Part shown: piece after piece, positions 47,232-59,989 of the stretch
How the letters are laid out: every line of letters starts with the position of its first letter
How positions within the stretch are numbered: the stretch's first letter is position 1
Made by a program: the position numbers and the translations under genes
The notes under the pieces: generated by a model
The model's database searches: none
What the model was told of the DNA's origin: nothing
The model's input: only the letters and a program-made list of their open reading frames with translations
Assembly: GCF_030704535.1 (NCBI RefSeq)
Contig: NC_081818.1
Coordinates: 25,769,001-25,833,000, forward strand
Source of the DNA: Vitis vinifera
Taxonomy: Eukaryota > Streptophyta > Magnoliopsida > Vitales > Vitaceae
Direction: 5' to 3'
DNA length: 64,000 nt

Positions 47232-49006
47232 CTATACTCCAACTACTATGCAAAATAATGAAGTTTTGCACAAGTATCCCAAGACTAGACCTTTGTAGAG
47301 CTCCTTAGAAAATGATTTTGAAACATGTTAAAAGCACCACTTAACACAACCTTTTTTTCTAGTATTTTTCCCCTTTTATTTTCCACATGCTTTTTTCTCC
47401 TCTTGCCCTCTAAGATAGCTAAATGGAAGAGGGTCAATGTCCACTACTGACTTGGGGTCAATGCTGAGGACAACAGCTTAAGATAATTAATCTTGAATCA
47501 TTCAAACTTGTAGTCAACTTTTACCTAACTTACCAACTGGTTTTAGGGTCTAAAATTCCAATATGAACAAAGGTACCACAAAGGTTTCTTTTCATTGTAG
47601 GAGGAGAAAACAAAGTCTAATAATTTATGATGACATTCCATTTCCTGTCTAGACTATAAGTAAGTCCTATTGACTTCCATAGCCCTTGTACTCAAGTTAA
47701 AATAAGCACTTAGATACTGGACCCATTTTAAGGGTATTGTGGAACTTTGCTCATCTAAAGTGAGTACCCTATATTTGACTAATTCCTCGCATGGAGGCAA
47801 AGAATGCTCATCCTAGCAGACTTAAATCTCTCTTATAAAACTCTCAAAATGACACTATTCCCTTGTCCATGAGTAAATTAAATGCTCCAATAACTATCTC
47901 AAACAATTATTTATAAGGAGATCTTTACTAAAGAGTGCCTTAAATTTTTAATTGGTATATAATCCATGCTGTAAAGAACATTATGTATAAAATATATCAT
48001 TATAATAATAGACTTCCTTATAAAGTAAGAAAAATCACTATAATTATCTCTATAAATATTTTAAGTCACGAGGGAAAAGATTATCATGAGATGGAGATGA
48101 GTTTGTAATAATTATACATAGTAGATGGAGATATGGGAAAAAGTTGGAGACACTCAGTGAATCAAGGACTTGCCATTTAAGGTATACATATAAGGAATGG
48201 GAAAACATGGGAAGTTTCAAGGTTTAATAATATTTGTTTGTTTGTTTTTTTTTTTTTTTCTATTCTCTAAAATATTTTTTGTGATATACTGTAATGATTT
48301 TCTTTCATCCATTGATGTAAGAATGATTGATTATTTTATCCTTCTGTCACTAATATATATTAGTATTAAAGTATAATCAGGTTAAAACCTTATGTACTTT
48401 TATATGTGAATTGTTTTATTTTTGTGTTATTATACTAATGTGTTGGGATCATGGATGGAAATATTGGTTTTTACGAATATATTAATAATTTTATTTTACA
48501 AACATATTAAGATATATTGGAAATATTAGTGGATTTATTAATACAAAATATTGATGAGACAAATTTAATAAAAACTAAAAAGAAGAAGAAGAAGAAAAGT
48601 TTCAAAAAAAATTGTAGAAAAAGAAATAATACATATGTTTAAGTTATTTTATTGAACAATATAATTGCTTTATATGTACATCAGTATTTAAAAATTAAAA
48701 TACATTATATTTATATTTTTGAAATAATTTTGTTGGAAGATATTACAATCTAATTGTTTCAACGTAAAAAAAAATATATATATATTTGTAATTAAAAGTC
48801 AATTTCTAATAGTGATCAAAATTTTAAAATTCTTCTTATTTGACTTGAAGTCCATTACTATTTGCAAAAAATTTAAATTTTTATCCAAAAAAAAATCTAT
48901 ATTAAAAATTCTAATAATATTTATAAAATTTTTTAGAAAAATTTATCTTAAATTCTTTTAATATATTTAGATTCATTCATTTTAAAAATTAAAAATTATG
49001 AGAAAT
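47232..49006. repeat. AT-rich repeat R1, copy 3
   Basis: Close counterpart of 11981-13924 with small indels (for example loss of about 60 bases after 'tctagactataagta' near 47657). It includes the LRR relic at 47803-47914. Confidence 0.75.
47803..47914 (+). pseudogene. Degenerate LRR relic
   Basis: Copy of the relic at 12614-12730, without the 'ctag' duplication seen there. Confidence 0.6.
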
Positions 49007-49582
49007 TTATGAGATAATACTGCAGCTCAAAGGCCTGCCTCTCTTGGATGCGAATCCTGAGCCATGGATGAGAAATTTAACTGTTGGGGAGCATGCAGAT
49101 GCCAAGCCACAAGTTGTTACCCTTGGTGAAGTGGAAAAGGTTGCCCGCCTTGTAGATGTCCTGAGAAACACCACGCACAATGGTTTCCCAGTTGTAGATG
49201 AAGGGCTGGAGCCACCGGTTGGTCTGGTCATAGGAGCAACTGAACTGCATGGAATTGTGCTAAGAGCACACCTTGTTAAAGTGCTGAAGAAGAAGTGGTT
49301 CCTGCCAGAGAGAAGGAGAACAGAGTGGGAAGTGACAGAGAAATTTACCCAGCTAAATCATTTTCTTTTTCTTTTCTTTTTTTGTGCATACTAATGATAA
49401 CAATGGCCTTCTTGTGAGAGAAACTACAGTTTTGAGGTAAATATGACTAACCTGATTGTTTCCTTCACTTGCAGGTGTCTCCAGTAGTTGGGATCTTGAC
49501 CAGGCAGGATTTGAGAACCTACAACAAGTTGACAGCCTTTCCTCATCTAGCGAAATCCAAGGAAAGGGATAAGGGAAACTGA
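49007..49582 (+). pseudogene. CLC chloride channel 3' fragment, copy 2
   Basis: Counterpart of 13925-14480. The first exon piece is 49007 to about 49345, with LKKKWFLPERRRTEWEV including the extra Lys codon missing at 14 kb. The second piece 49475-49582 keeps the natural end, AKSKERDKGN then TGA (49580-49582). The transmembrane part and the coding sequence between the two pieces are absent. It is tail-to-tail with the methyltransferase end at 49855. Confidence 0.85.
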
Positions 49583-49799
49583 GCAGCTTTTACGGAGCAT
49601 TATCTTAATTTATTTTTCAACATTATTGTAGAATTTTGTTCATTCAAATTATTGTTATTTACAAGTCATTCAGTCAGTAATAAACAACAAGTTCCTTTTT
49701 CACAACACTAGAAAAACAGAAATTGATTCTTGGTATTTCTTCTGTAGTAAAATATTGAAAGAATCCTTCATTCCTTTTGCTCTGCCACAACCTAACCTC

Positions 49800-50430
49800 T
49801 AGTCCCGTTGATCGTTTTTCAGCTCCAACGCCACATCAGTAACTAAAATATTCCTCACAAGGGTTTCTTCTTCCTCTTTCCTGACTTCTTTTTCTTGAGA
49901 CCTACTCCTGGGCCCCTTTTGAACACAGCCAAAACCTCGCTCAATGCTGCAATCATAGCCAAACATCATTTATAATAGTTAATAAGCAAACAAAGGAATG
50001 AATGTAATGTGCATATCATGGCATACATCAGAACTAACATGTATTTACTTTAAGTTGCTCAAGTCAATCAGGTAGTTATTTTCCATTAAGAACCAAGTAT
50101 GCCAGTACTGGAACAACAAAAAGTTAAGAGATAAAGTTTAAATTGCTTAATGCAATTTTATGCACCTGTATCATGTATGGCATAAATTCAAATTTCTAGT
50201 ACATATTCCCCTTTACCCGAAACGCAGTGAAATAGATTCTTTCTTCTGGAAATTGCTATATGCCTATGTAATTAGGATGACAAATCAGTAAATCATCAAA
50301 TAATAAAGGCATTTAGTTAATCCAAAAAGTTCCCTAGAGAAAATCTCATGGACAGTCTACAACTGAAAATATGTTCAAAGCCACCTTAGTTTAGGAGACA
50401 AGCTTGATGCCCACTCATATGTCAGTTTAC
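49800..50430 (-). pseudogene. RNA methyltransferase 3' end, inverted copy 2
   Basis: Reverse-strand last exon at 49855-49946 (..VLAVFKR.. to KKKPL, stop) plus the preceding intron. Counterpart of 14700-15325. Confidence 0.75.
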
Positions 50431-50678
50431 AAATAAACAAGGCCTAGGACTCTGCCAGTAATGAAGCTTTAACTGTAAAATAGGTTTGGCTGATTATTGC
50501 TGCTGCTAACACAATATTTAAAAGCAACCAAGATCATAAGAAACAATTCCCAAACAGAAATTTATTTGTGTAAATGGCAGGTTTACAATTTATGAGAAAT
50601 GATGTTTTCATGAAGTATCTCTCCATCTTAAAGCATGTTCCCAGATTTTCTTCACCTGCGACAGTTTATTTCCAACAC
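50431..50678. other. 3' flank of the minus-strand RLP pseudogene
   Basis: Shared with 15326-15574. No gene. Confidence 0.45.
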
Positions 50679-53600
50679 CTACACCTTTCTTGTCAGACGG
50701 GCTACATTCAGTGCCACAGCCAGAAGGAGCCTATCTTTCATTTTGTCAACAAAGCGAAAATAAGCATATCTCCATGACTTCTTGATCACTAATGTGCCAC
50801 AAACTCCCCAGTGTCCTATGATGAATCCCAGTCCCATTCTAACAAAGAACCATGGCAACTCAGAGTCATCTCCATCTTCATCATCTTTGTCTTCTCCTTT
50901 CCCAGTTGGATTTGTTCCATTGTTGTCATGACACTCGTTTGTAAGAGGAAATCCACAAAGTGCGAGGTTTCCCTGGTAAATAGACGGATCAATCAAGGTT
51001 TGAAGCTGGTTTCCTGTTGGGATTTTCCCTGACAAGTTATTGTGTGACAGATTCAGGTGAGCCAAAAAGGTTATGGAAGCCATGCTCATTGGAATTGGAC
51101 CAGAAAGTTTGTTTCTTGATAGGTCGAGAGTCTCCAACCACTGCAAGTTTCCAATCTTTTCTGGTATAGTTCCCCCCAAATTATTGCTGGACAAATTCAA
51201 GGTTCCCAGTTTCAGAAGGCTTGTTAGTTCTATAGGAATCTCTCCTGATAAGTTATTACAGGACAGGTCTAGACTATTCACAAGGTAGAGACTGTGATAG
51301 TATTCAATTGCTCTTCCTTTTGAATCAAGGTTCAAGCATCCCTCATACCGTGCTATATCATCATCCGAAAGTTCAGATTTGAAGCCGCTCAAGTTCCTGA
51401 AACAGGGAGGAATAAATCCTGACACATTGTTGTGTGAGAGGTCCAGAATGTGTAGCGCAGAAAGGGCACAGATTTCTGAAGGAATATTACCGCTGAAGAA
51501 GTTGGACCGCAAGGCTAAAATCAACAGGGATGGCATGGTTTCTCCTACCCAGGATGGAATGTTTCCAGAAAATTTGTTATCACCAAGATCAAGGCTTTCC
51601 AAGGCACTGCAGTTTTGCAGATGGGAAGGAAAGTTCACCAGAGAGATTGTTGTTGGATAGCACCAAGAATCTGAGTGTCGTGAGGGAACCCAGTGATCTT
51701 GGTATTGTACCTGAAAGGCTGTTGTTTGACATATCTACAATATACATGGGAAGGCATCTTGTTCCAGAACTGAGGAATTTCTCCAGATAAATGATTGTTG
51801 GAGATGACCAAGGTCATCAAAGCCTGTAGATTACCCATGGACAAGGGAATGCTACCATTCAGAGAGTTCCAAGAGATATCTAAATCTGGGAAATTAAGGC
51901 GCCTTATCGAGAGTTCTTACTGGCGGGACCCTTATCTCCTCCATCCGATCCCTATCTTTTATGCCGATCTCAAATCGATTGATAGATAGCCTGATCTGTT
52001 CGATAACCTAACCCTCGTTCGATAGAGCTAACCCCCTTGATATGAAAGTTTTCCAACCCACCCGAAAGGTGTCTGAGGCAGCAAGATAGGGCTCAGCCAA
52101 AAAGCTTACTAGCGCAGGGGCGCTCACCTTTTTTGGCTCCTTCCGGCATAATTCTATAAAAAATATTTTAATAAAAACGGTTTTTTGTGGGCATTGCTTC
52201 ACCAATGTTCTGAGGAATCGGTCCAGAAAAAAAATTGTCCCTCAGATACAGTGTACTTACATTAGACGACCAGAGTGGGAGAGGACCATCAAAGAGGTTT
52301 GAACTCAAATCAACATTGGCTAGGTAGCTGAACACTAATGAGTTTGGAACTCTGCCACTTAATTGATTATAAGCAATGTCTAGTTCACTGAGCTGCAAAT
52401 CTAATTTCCATAACCAATCTGGTATAGTACCTGAAATTCCAGCATTATTCAGCACTACGGTGGTCAACTCATTTTGAGTTCTGAGCCAGGTAGGAAATTT
52501 GGGACCCAATTGGCAAGATCTAAGGTTGATGTATGTGAGTTTGAAAGGAGGAGCCCAGTCAGAGGAGATGTTGAAAACCAAAGAAACATTTGGAGAACTT
52601 TTAGTAATAGACAACTGCTTTAAGCTTGAGAGGTTGGCAAAATGAGCTTCTGTTATGACACCTTCCCACGAGTTCTCATTGAGCTCTTGCACGACCAGTG
52701 ATGAGAGTTGTCCAAGGCTGTCTGGGATGATCCCACCCATTTGATTCTGCGAGAGGTACAATTCCTGTAAAGAGGATAAGCTCCCAATTGATTCTGGAAT
52801 TGGACCGCGAAATGAATTAGACCGTAATTGAAGATATCTTAAATTCTTAAGATGCCCCAGTGAATCTGGTAGGTTTCCAGTCAGTTTATTGAATCCCAAA
52901 TCCAGATTCTCTAAGGTACTGTAAGAGCATGCAGATAAGCCATCGAGGAACTCAGTTATCTCACCAGAAAGTTTGTTAACAGAAAGAATCAATGTCCGCA
53001 AATAGCACAAATTTCCCAGTGTTCTTGGAAACTCTCCTTCAATGTTCGAATTCTTGGACAAATCAAGTAGCTGGAGAGAAGTGAAGTTTTGGAATGCATC
53101 TGGGAGTCCACCTTGGAGGTTGTTGGAGTTGAGATCAAGGTACACAAGGCTACTGAGATTAAATAACCAGTGAGGAATGGTGGAGTCAAACCCATTGTTT
53201 GAGAGATCAAGAACGGAAAGAGAGGTAAAATTGAGAAATGGAAGAGAAAGAGGAAGGTTGGAAAGTTGACAGTTGGGCATGTGCAACTCCAAAAGAGACG
53301 GTAAAGTATTAACGGTCTGGAGCCAGTAGGCTGCAGCCTTGCTGAGATCAATACCTCCCAAGTTAAGGTACTTCAAAGAAGAAAGGCCTGACAGCCATTC
53401 TAGGCCATTCTTGTTTGGTTTCGATAGATTATGTGTTGAGATCAAGGTAGCGCAAGTTTGAGAGGTTTGCAATATTTGGAGGGACTATACCATCAAAGGA
53501 TGCTCCAGAGAGATTGAGATATCTCAACTTCCCAAGTGATCCAATGAATTTTAGGATTTCCATTCCTTCAAAATTATTCATGCTGAGGTCTAGATAATTC

Positions 53601-53950
53601 AGATATTTCAAATTGAGCAAAGAAGGATTGATCTCACCGCCCAACTCGCTAACTGTTCCATCGCCCTCCAAACTGTTTGGGAATGGGTTGCCAAGTTTGA
53701 GCTTGATGACGCGTCCAGTCCTGTTATAGCAGCTAACTCCTCTCCATTTACAACAATCTTCTCCGACCCAAGATGACAGCAGACCTGAAGGATCTGTGAG
53801 GCCTTGTTTGAACTTGAGAAGTGCTTCCTTCTCTAGTTCTAGGCAATCCATGTTCTGATTGGCAATACATGAGCTGAGTTGAATTGTTCCTTGGGACAAA
53901 AACCCAGAGAGTAGAAGGAGGGAAAGAAATTGAGTAATGACATTGCACAT
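50679..53950 (-). pseudogene. LRR receptor-like protein pseudogene, full length but disrupted
   Basis: Minus strand, ATG at 53948-53950 with signal peptide MCNVITQFLSLLLLSGFLSQ, cap (ELEKEALLKFKQGL, WVGEDCCKWRGVSC), LRRs, island, LALCGFPL cap, acidic stretch, transmembrane helix and tail. Lesions in reading order: in-frame TAA at 53429-53431, a +1 shift about 15 bases later, a foreign insert of about 299 bases at 51889-52187, a one-base gain near 51746, and a one-base gain near 51630. Between them long frames remain open (53472-52168 and 51638-50679). It keeps the TGG codon that is TAG in the sister at 16034. Not a functional receptor. Confidence 0.9.
51889..52187. other. Foreign insert in RLP pseudogene, candidate organelle DNA
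   Basis: About 299 bases replace six bases ('tcagaa') that the sister gene has between 'taaatctg' and 'tgggcattg'. The insert is visibly richer in GC than its surroundings, has no terminal inverted repeats, no target duplication and no poly(A), and matches nothing else in the window. Its style resembles plant mitochondrial intergenic DNA inserted as filler during break repair. That identity is an inference. Confidence 0.55.
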
Positions 53951-54360
53951 GATTATGTTATGATCAATGTGTAAGAGGGAGAGTTTCCCTTCTATCCAAC
54001 AGAATGGTGAATTAGTCTACTTATAGAACAAATTAGGTGCCTGGGGGGAAGATTTAGTTGGCTGATGTGGTTAGGACATTTGACACCTACATGGTGGTTG
54101 CTAGAAGTCAATATGGAAATGCTTTGCCCTTTTTGACACATGATGAACATTTTTTTATAGGTTACGATGTGAACATTAGAAACTGTACGAGGAAGTGTGA
54201 CATGTTCCGAAAGGAGGAAGAACTTTCTGATATCCTCACCAGCTACTAACTTGAGAACTCTATTCCCATTTGACATTATCCTGACTGTTATATAATATAT
54301 TACCAAAAACACGGTTAAAAGAAATTTTTTTAATTTATATCTAAACATCACGTGACTATT
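53951..54360 (-). promoter_or_regulatory. Former promoter region of the minus-strand RLP
   Basis: Directly upstream of the ATG on the minus strand. It has no counterpart in the left unit because the 1.7 kb deletion ending at 17254 removed it. The 147-codon minus frame across 53992-54435 looks non-coding. Confidence 0.4.
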
Positions 54361-54475
54361 CTCTTTAAAAACATTTATAATAATAAAACTATCAATTAAT
54401 AAAAACATTATAAGTAAAATCGGTTTAATTTTCAATGTTTTTTCCTACACGCTCTTTCTCCTCTTTGTCCACAAA

Positions 54476-54580
54476 GATAGCTGAATGGAAGAGGGTCAAT
54501 GTCCACTACTGACTTGGGGTCCACTAGGATAGCTAAATGGAAGAGGGTCAATGTCCACTACGGACTTGGGGTGAATGCTA
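54476..54580. repeat. 52-base tandem duplication
   Basis: 'gatagctgaatggaagaggg..' at 54476 repeats as 'gatagctaaatggaagaggg..' at 54528. The other three R1 copies have one unit. Confidence 0.85.
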
Positions 54581-54855
54581 AGGACCGCAGCCTAAGATAA
54601 TTAATCTTTAATTGTTCAAACTTATGTTCAACTTTTACGTAACTTACCAACTGGTTTTAGGGTCTAAAATTCCAATATGAACGAAGGTACCACAAAGGTT
54701 TCTTTTCATTCTTGGAGGAGAAAACAAAGTCTAATAATTTATCATGACATTCCATGTCCTGTCTAGACTATACCCTTGTGGACTAAATCATAGGATATGG
54801 AAAAAACTAGGTCTTGCAGCAATTTAAGTCTTTGACTTTAAAGGCTTAAAAAATA

Positions 54856-54966
54856 ATGCTCATCCCAGCATACTTGTATCTCTCTGATAAAACTGTTGAA
54901 ATGATACTATTCCCTTGTCCATGAGTAAATTAAATGGTCCAATTACTATCTCAAACAATTATTTAT
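54856..54966 (+). pseudogene. Degenerate LRR relic
   Basis: The same relic as in the other R1 copies ('actattcccttgtccatgag', 'atctcaaacaattattta'). Confidence 0.55.
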
Positions 54967-55994
54967 ACGAAAGAGTGCCTTAAATTTTCAATTGATATAT
55001 AATATATTATCCATATTGTAACCAACATTAAGGATAAAAAAAATATCATTATAATAATAAAGTTCTTTATAAAGTAAGAAAAATCACTACAATTATTTTT
55101 ATAAATAGTTTAGGTCAAGAGGGAAAAGATTGTGATAAGATGGAGATGAGTTTGTAACAACTATATATGGTAGATCGAGGTATGGGAAAGAGTAGAAGAC
55201 ACTTGGTGGATTGAGGGCTTGCAATTCAAAGTATAAATAAAAGAAATAGGAAAACATTAGATGTTTCAAAATGCAATAGTATTTGTTTTTGTTTTTTGTT
55301 TTTGTTTTTTTCTCTATTCTCTAAAATATTCTTTATGATATACTCCAATGATTTTCTATCATCCATTGATGTAAGAATTATTAGTTAAATTACATAAAAA
55401 TATGGCATTCCTTTGTGTGTAGATTATTTTATCATTCTAGTTTTACACTAACATACTAGCGTTAAAGTAGAATCACATTAAAACCTCATCTATTTTTATA
55501 TGTGAATTATTTTATTTTTGTGTTATTATATTAATATGTTGAGATCAATGATGAAAATATCAGTTTTTGTAGATATATCAATAACTTGATTTTATAAATA
55601 TATTGGGATATATAAAAAATATCGGTCATAATATATTGAGATCGGTGGATATTTTAATACAAAATATAGGTGAGATAAAATTAACAAAAACTAAAAAAGA
55701 AATATATAGGAAAAATTTTGAAAAAAAATTATAGAAAAATAAATAATACACGTGTTCAGATTGTTATATTTAACAATTTGATATATGCATATCAATATTT
55801 AAAAATTAAAATGCTTTATTTTTATACTTTTTGAAATAATTTTGTTGGAAGATATTAACAATATTTTTTTAAAATAAGATTTTATTACAATCTAATTTTT
55901 TTCAAATGCAATAACAAATCTATATTTATAATAAATTAATCATTGCATTGAATTCTATTTCATAGGAGTCTTGATTAACAATTTCTAATGTTTA

Positions 55995-56520
55995 TCAAAA
56001 TTTAAAAAGTGTTTAATACACTTACTCCCCCAACCTATAGCGTGTTTTGCACATTGCCCATTTGAGTTCAAAATCGAGTAATGTACCTCCCAACCTTTAT
56101 AATTGCATGCAATATACATTTTTTGAGAGACGGTATTAATTTTTTTAACAGAAGGACATGTGCTCTCCACGTGATCGAGGGCAAAATGATCAATTTTTTG
56201 GATTTATTATACTTTACCCCCAACATATAATGTGTTTTACACATTGCCTCATTGAGTTTCAAAATCGAGGAATGTGCATTCCATATTTTATAATTGTATG
56301 TGATGTGCATTTTTTGAGACACGACGTTATTTTTTTTATTTTTTATAAAGAGGTGTGTGTTCTCCACGTGACCAAGCACAAAATAGTCAATTGCAATCCT
56401 TATATTATAATTTTTGAGAGACCACATTATTTTTTTTTTATTTTATAAAAATAAAAAGGCATGTGCTCTCCACATGACTAAGCGCAAAATGGTCAATTTC
56501 AATCCTTATATTATAATTTG
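55995..56520. repeat. Tandem array of about 200-base units
   Basis: Two and a half units of the 'tttaatacactta..ccccc' to 'caaaatggtcaattt' repeat: 56010-56199, 56200-56413 and a partial 56413-56520. The left unit has only one partial unit (18515-18580). The same repeat forms the subterminal part of the elements at 26940 and 59990. Confidence 0.7.
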
Positions 56521-57807
56521 TTTAAAATTACTCATTTACCCCCCCTCTGTGTGTTACTCTACTAGACAATAATTTTACACTCCTAATCCAAACTACTCAA
56601 AGATCTCATTTTCTTAAAATAAACTTCAAAATCCGTATTTACTACTCTAACATCAGTATAGTCACTGCTCCTTTTTGTCCTATTCCTTCACCTTCATGCT
56701 ACATCTTCATAAGAAAGGGTCTTAGCCTCTCACGGTTTTTTATTCCACTCACAAATTTCATAAGAGAATAGGAAATCTATGCATTATTGAAAAGAAAAGA
56801 GCAAAAAGTTGATGTATGCATGTGTAACAGAGAGTATCAATTCGAGAGATGGCCTCTGATGGCCAAGAGAAGATGATATCAGGCAGTTGGAGATTGAAAG
56901 TGATTCAAAGAGTTTCATACTAGTGAAAATAAAGGGTCCTAAATAAATAATCTTGGCCTAGTGGCATGCAAAATATTTATGAAATTAATTATTCTTTCAA
57001 CAAGATGATACATAAGCATTTTGCTAGACAGGCACATTTCCCTCTGATTCAAAAGCACATTTTGGCTATAAGTGTAAGAATTTTGTTAAATGGGAATATG
57101 AAGTAAAATAAGTCAATCGGTTAGAATAACAAATGAAGATATGAAAAGGATGTTTTACCTTGACGTATTTACTTTTATTTGAATTATTAAACTAGTGTCT
57201 TTTTTCTAAACCAAAAAAGGGGCAAGACTTTAGCAAATGTTCCTAAACCAAGTCCGTGATGCCTAAAGTCTAAAATTTTCTTCCTATAGAATTAATGACA
57301 TTTTCACATGCACATTCTAGTAAAGTTTTAATGTCCACATATGGACCTATTAAAGCAAATGTTCATACTTTAGCGTGTCAAAGAGGGCACGCTACAAAAC
57401 AAAGAAGACAAGACATTTTCATTAAGGACAGGAAGGCTACTCCATTCAATTTTACCATTGTGGCTGCCAACAACCCCTACTTGGAGTCGGGCTGTCGTAG
57501 TTTGTCATTTGACTAGATCATAAGTCATAAAGTGTATAGAAGCTAACATTATCACTGATTAAGAGATAAAATTCTTAGGAGAAAATGAAATTTACTAATT
57601 CTTTTAGGGGTACTATGCCTAAGCACAACTCATATCTGAATGGTGTAAGATCCACTTCCTTTAGCTTCATCAATTTCTGTTTACTTTTTTATACCAGACC
57701 AGCACATGTATTTCATATTATCTACGTACAACATTATGTAATTTTAATATCTAGATTTATATGATTTTAAGGTTGGGAACTTAATAATGTTATTACTATT
57801 GTTGCAG
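56521..57807. other. Flank upstream of the methyltransferase pseudogene exons
   Basis: Counterpart of 18580-19863. No recognisable exons. Confidence 0.4.
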
Positions 57808-59885
57808 ATAGTTTTTGGGAATAGGTGGAGACATCTTTTAGGAGAAATAGACTTTTGGGATCGGAGCATGTTGGAGGAATTGATGTTGCATTGGCTCCAT
57901 CCAGTTTTGGCCAAGCAAATACACAGGCAGACAAAATTTCTAATCTAGAAAAACCTTCCTAATTGATTGCTTAGAAATGTCTTTATTCTATCTTATTTAT
58001 CAATCATCATTAAATCATAAGTCATTTCAGCATCTGAGGGACCTCAAATCCTTGAGAATGTACAATTCCCTTTTTGATACAATTAATTGCTGGAATTGTT
58101 GAGGCTGGAGACTCTGGCTTTATTTGCCTCTTGTTTGGACACCCAAGTTCCGTGTTCCTTTTTGTGTTCCTGCATCACACAGGACACATCGGCAGCTCAC
58201 TAACATAAGATGCCTGACTCTATCTTATGTTTATTGAGAGAAATCCTACTTATATGTTGCACAAAAGTATGTCCCATATGGGGCAGCAGTTACTGATTTG
58301 TATGCTGGAGCTGGTGTAATTAGATTATCATTAGCTGCCACTAGAAAACGCAGGCAAGAACTCGGATGGTTCAAGTTCTCTGGAAGTCTCATTCTTATGT
58401 CCAACTAGAAGATATATTAATTCCAAGTTAATTAGTCTTGTTTTTCAGGTCTATTAAATGCATTGAGATCAACAAAGAGGCAAAGCTATCTTTTGAGAAG
58501 ACAGTTGGCTGCTTACCAATGTCTATAGATAGTACCATCAGCTGGAATCATGCAGACACGCCAATTGTTAGTGTTCAACACCTCAAACTTTTTATACTCA
58601 GACATACACATACAAACAAAAACACAAATAACCCTTTGAATTTTCCTCTGAAGCTCATACCAGTGACTAAAGTCAGATAAGCTGCTAATATTATTGAAAA
58701 TTAAATATCGGGGACCTCTTTCTTGGCTAGTGGGATCAGATGTAGTTGTTGTTGACCCTCCTAGAAATGGGCTGGATCTATATCTGGTTGATGCGCTACA
58801 GACTATATCATTTGCTGAGAAAAGAACTAGGTCAACTGAAAGGTGTGGGTGTGCTTCTGTAATTTCCATGTGACTGAAATGTATGAAACAACAACTCTAA
58901 AGTTTTAAGATTTAAGTAATTCGTTCTTTGTGCCTCTATTTCAGGTCTTTTTCAAAGGTCAAGAACGAAAAGAGACCATGGATTTTACGTGCAAAGGAAG
59001 CCTCGGTTCAGATTGAAAAGCAAAACATCTCCGGAAGAGGGTCAATCACTGCCTAAAACTCTTATTTATATTAGTTGTGGATGGGAAAGCTTCAAAGAGG
59101 TACTTCTGGATCTTAAGTTTCTATATTGTCTACTTAGAATTGCCATGCACCCAGAGGTAATACATTCTTAATTTTTTCTGTTCCTTTTAGAAGACATATA
59201 ATCCATCTTGAATGAACACTGGCATCATTCTGTAGTTGTTTAGAACATCTAGTACTATGTAACTCTGCATATTTGAAGGCACTGAACCTATGGCATAGTT
59301 TCTGATGAAGAATTGTTTGCTTTTCTTTATTCTTCAATAGAAGAGTATCTTGTAATTCAGTTAAGGAACCAATTATATGTTTCACACTTGGTCGGGAAGG
59401 AAGAAAGATTAAGTTCAACCAACACAAATGATCACCTATGGTGCTTCTGTTGCGCCTTATGGGCATAATCTCCAGATCATGTGAGTCCAACTGTAAACTG
59501 ACATATTAGTGGGCATCAAGTTTGTCTCCTAAACTAAGGGAGCTTTGAACATGTTTTCAGTTGTAGACTGTCCATGAAATTTTCTCTGGGGAACTTCTTG
59601 GATTAGCTAAATGCCTTAATTATTTGATGATTTCCTGGTTTGTTATCCTAACACAGGCAAATAGCAATTTCCAGAAGAAAGAATCTATTTCACTGCGTTT
59701 AGGGTAAAGGGGAATATGTACTAGAAATTTGAATCTATGCCATAGGCGTGCATAAAATTGCATTAAACAATTTAAACTTTATCAGGCATACTTGGTTCTT
59801 AATGGAAAATAATTAACTACCTGATTGACTTGAGCAACTTAAAGTGAATACGACATGTTAGTTCTGATGTATGCCATGATATGCA
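57808..59885 (+). pseudogene. TrmA/RumA-type RNA (uracil-5) methyltransferase pseudogene, right copy
   Basis: The same exon series as the left copy: 57808-57926 (IFGNRWRHLLG..), about 58258-58355 (SAM loop, here with VTDLYAGAGVI), 58450 onward (SIKCIEINKEAKLSFEKT), about 58703-58840 (GSDVVVVDPPRNGLD), 58945 to about 59099 (ISCGWESFKE). It shares the extra A that shifts the ISCGW exon. The first exon's donor reads GC where the left copy has GT. About 150 bases containing the next exon (left 21289-21364) are deleted near 59147. The last exon is gone: the copy stops at 59885 and joins unrelated repeat sequence. Confidence 0.8.
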
Positions 59886-59989
59886 CATTACTTTATTAGA
59901 ATTTTTAATATAGACTTTTTTTGGATAAAATTTATATTTTTTGAAAGTAGTAATCCAAATTAAAGTCAAATTAGAAAATTTTTTAAATG

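Larger units (their letters stand above)
54361..55994. repeat. AT-rich repeat R1, copy 4
   Basis: Counterpart of 17255-18500. It includes a 52-base tandem duplication (54476-54580) and an LRR relic (54856-54966). Confidence 0.7.

Noticed and set aside
51889-52187. Intron or MITE in the minus-strand RLP
   Set aside because: No splice borders in the coding direction, no terminal inverted repeats and no target duplication; six host bases were lost at the site.
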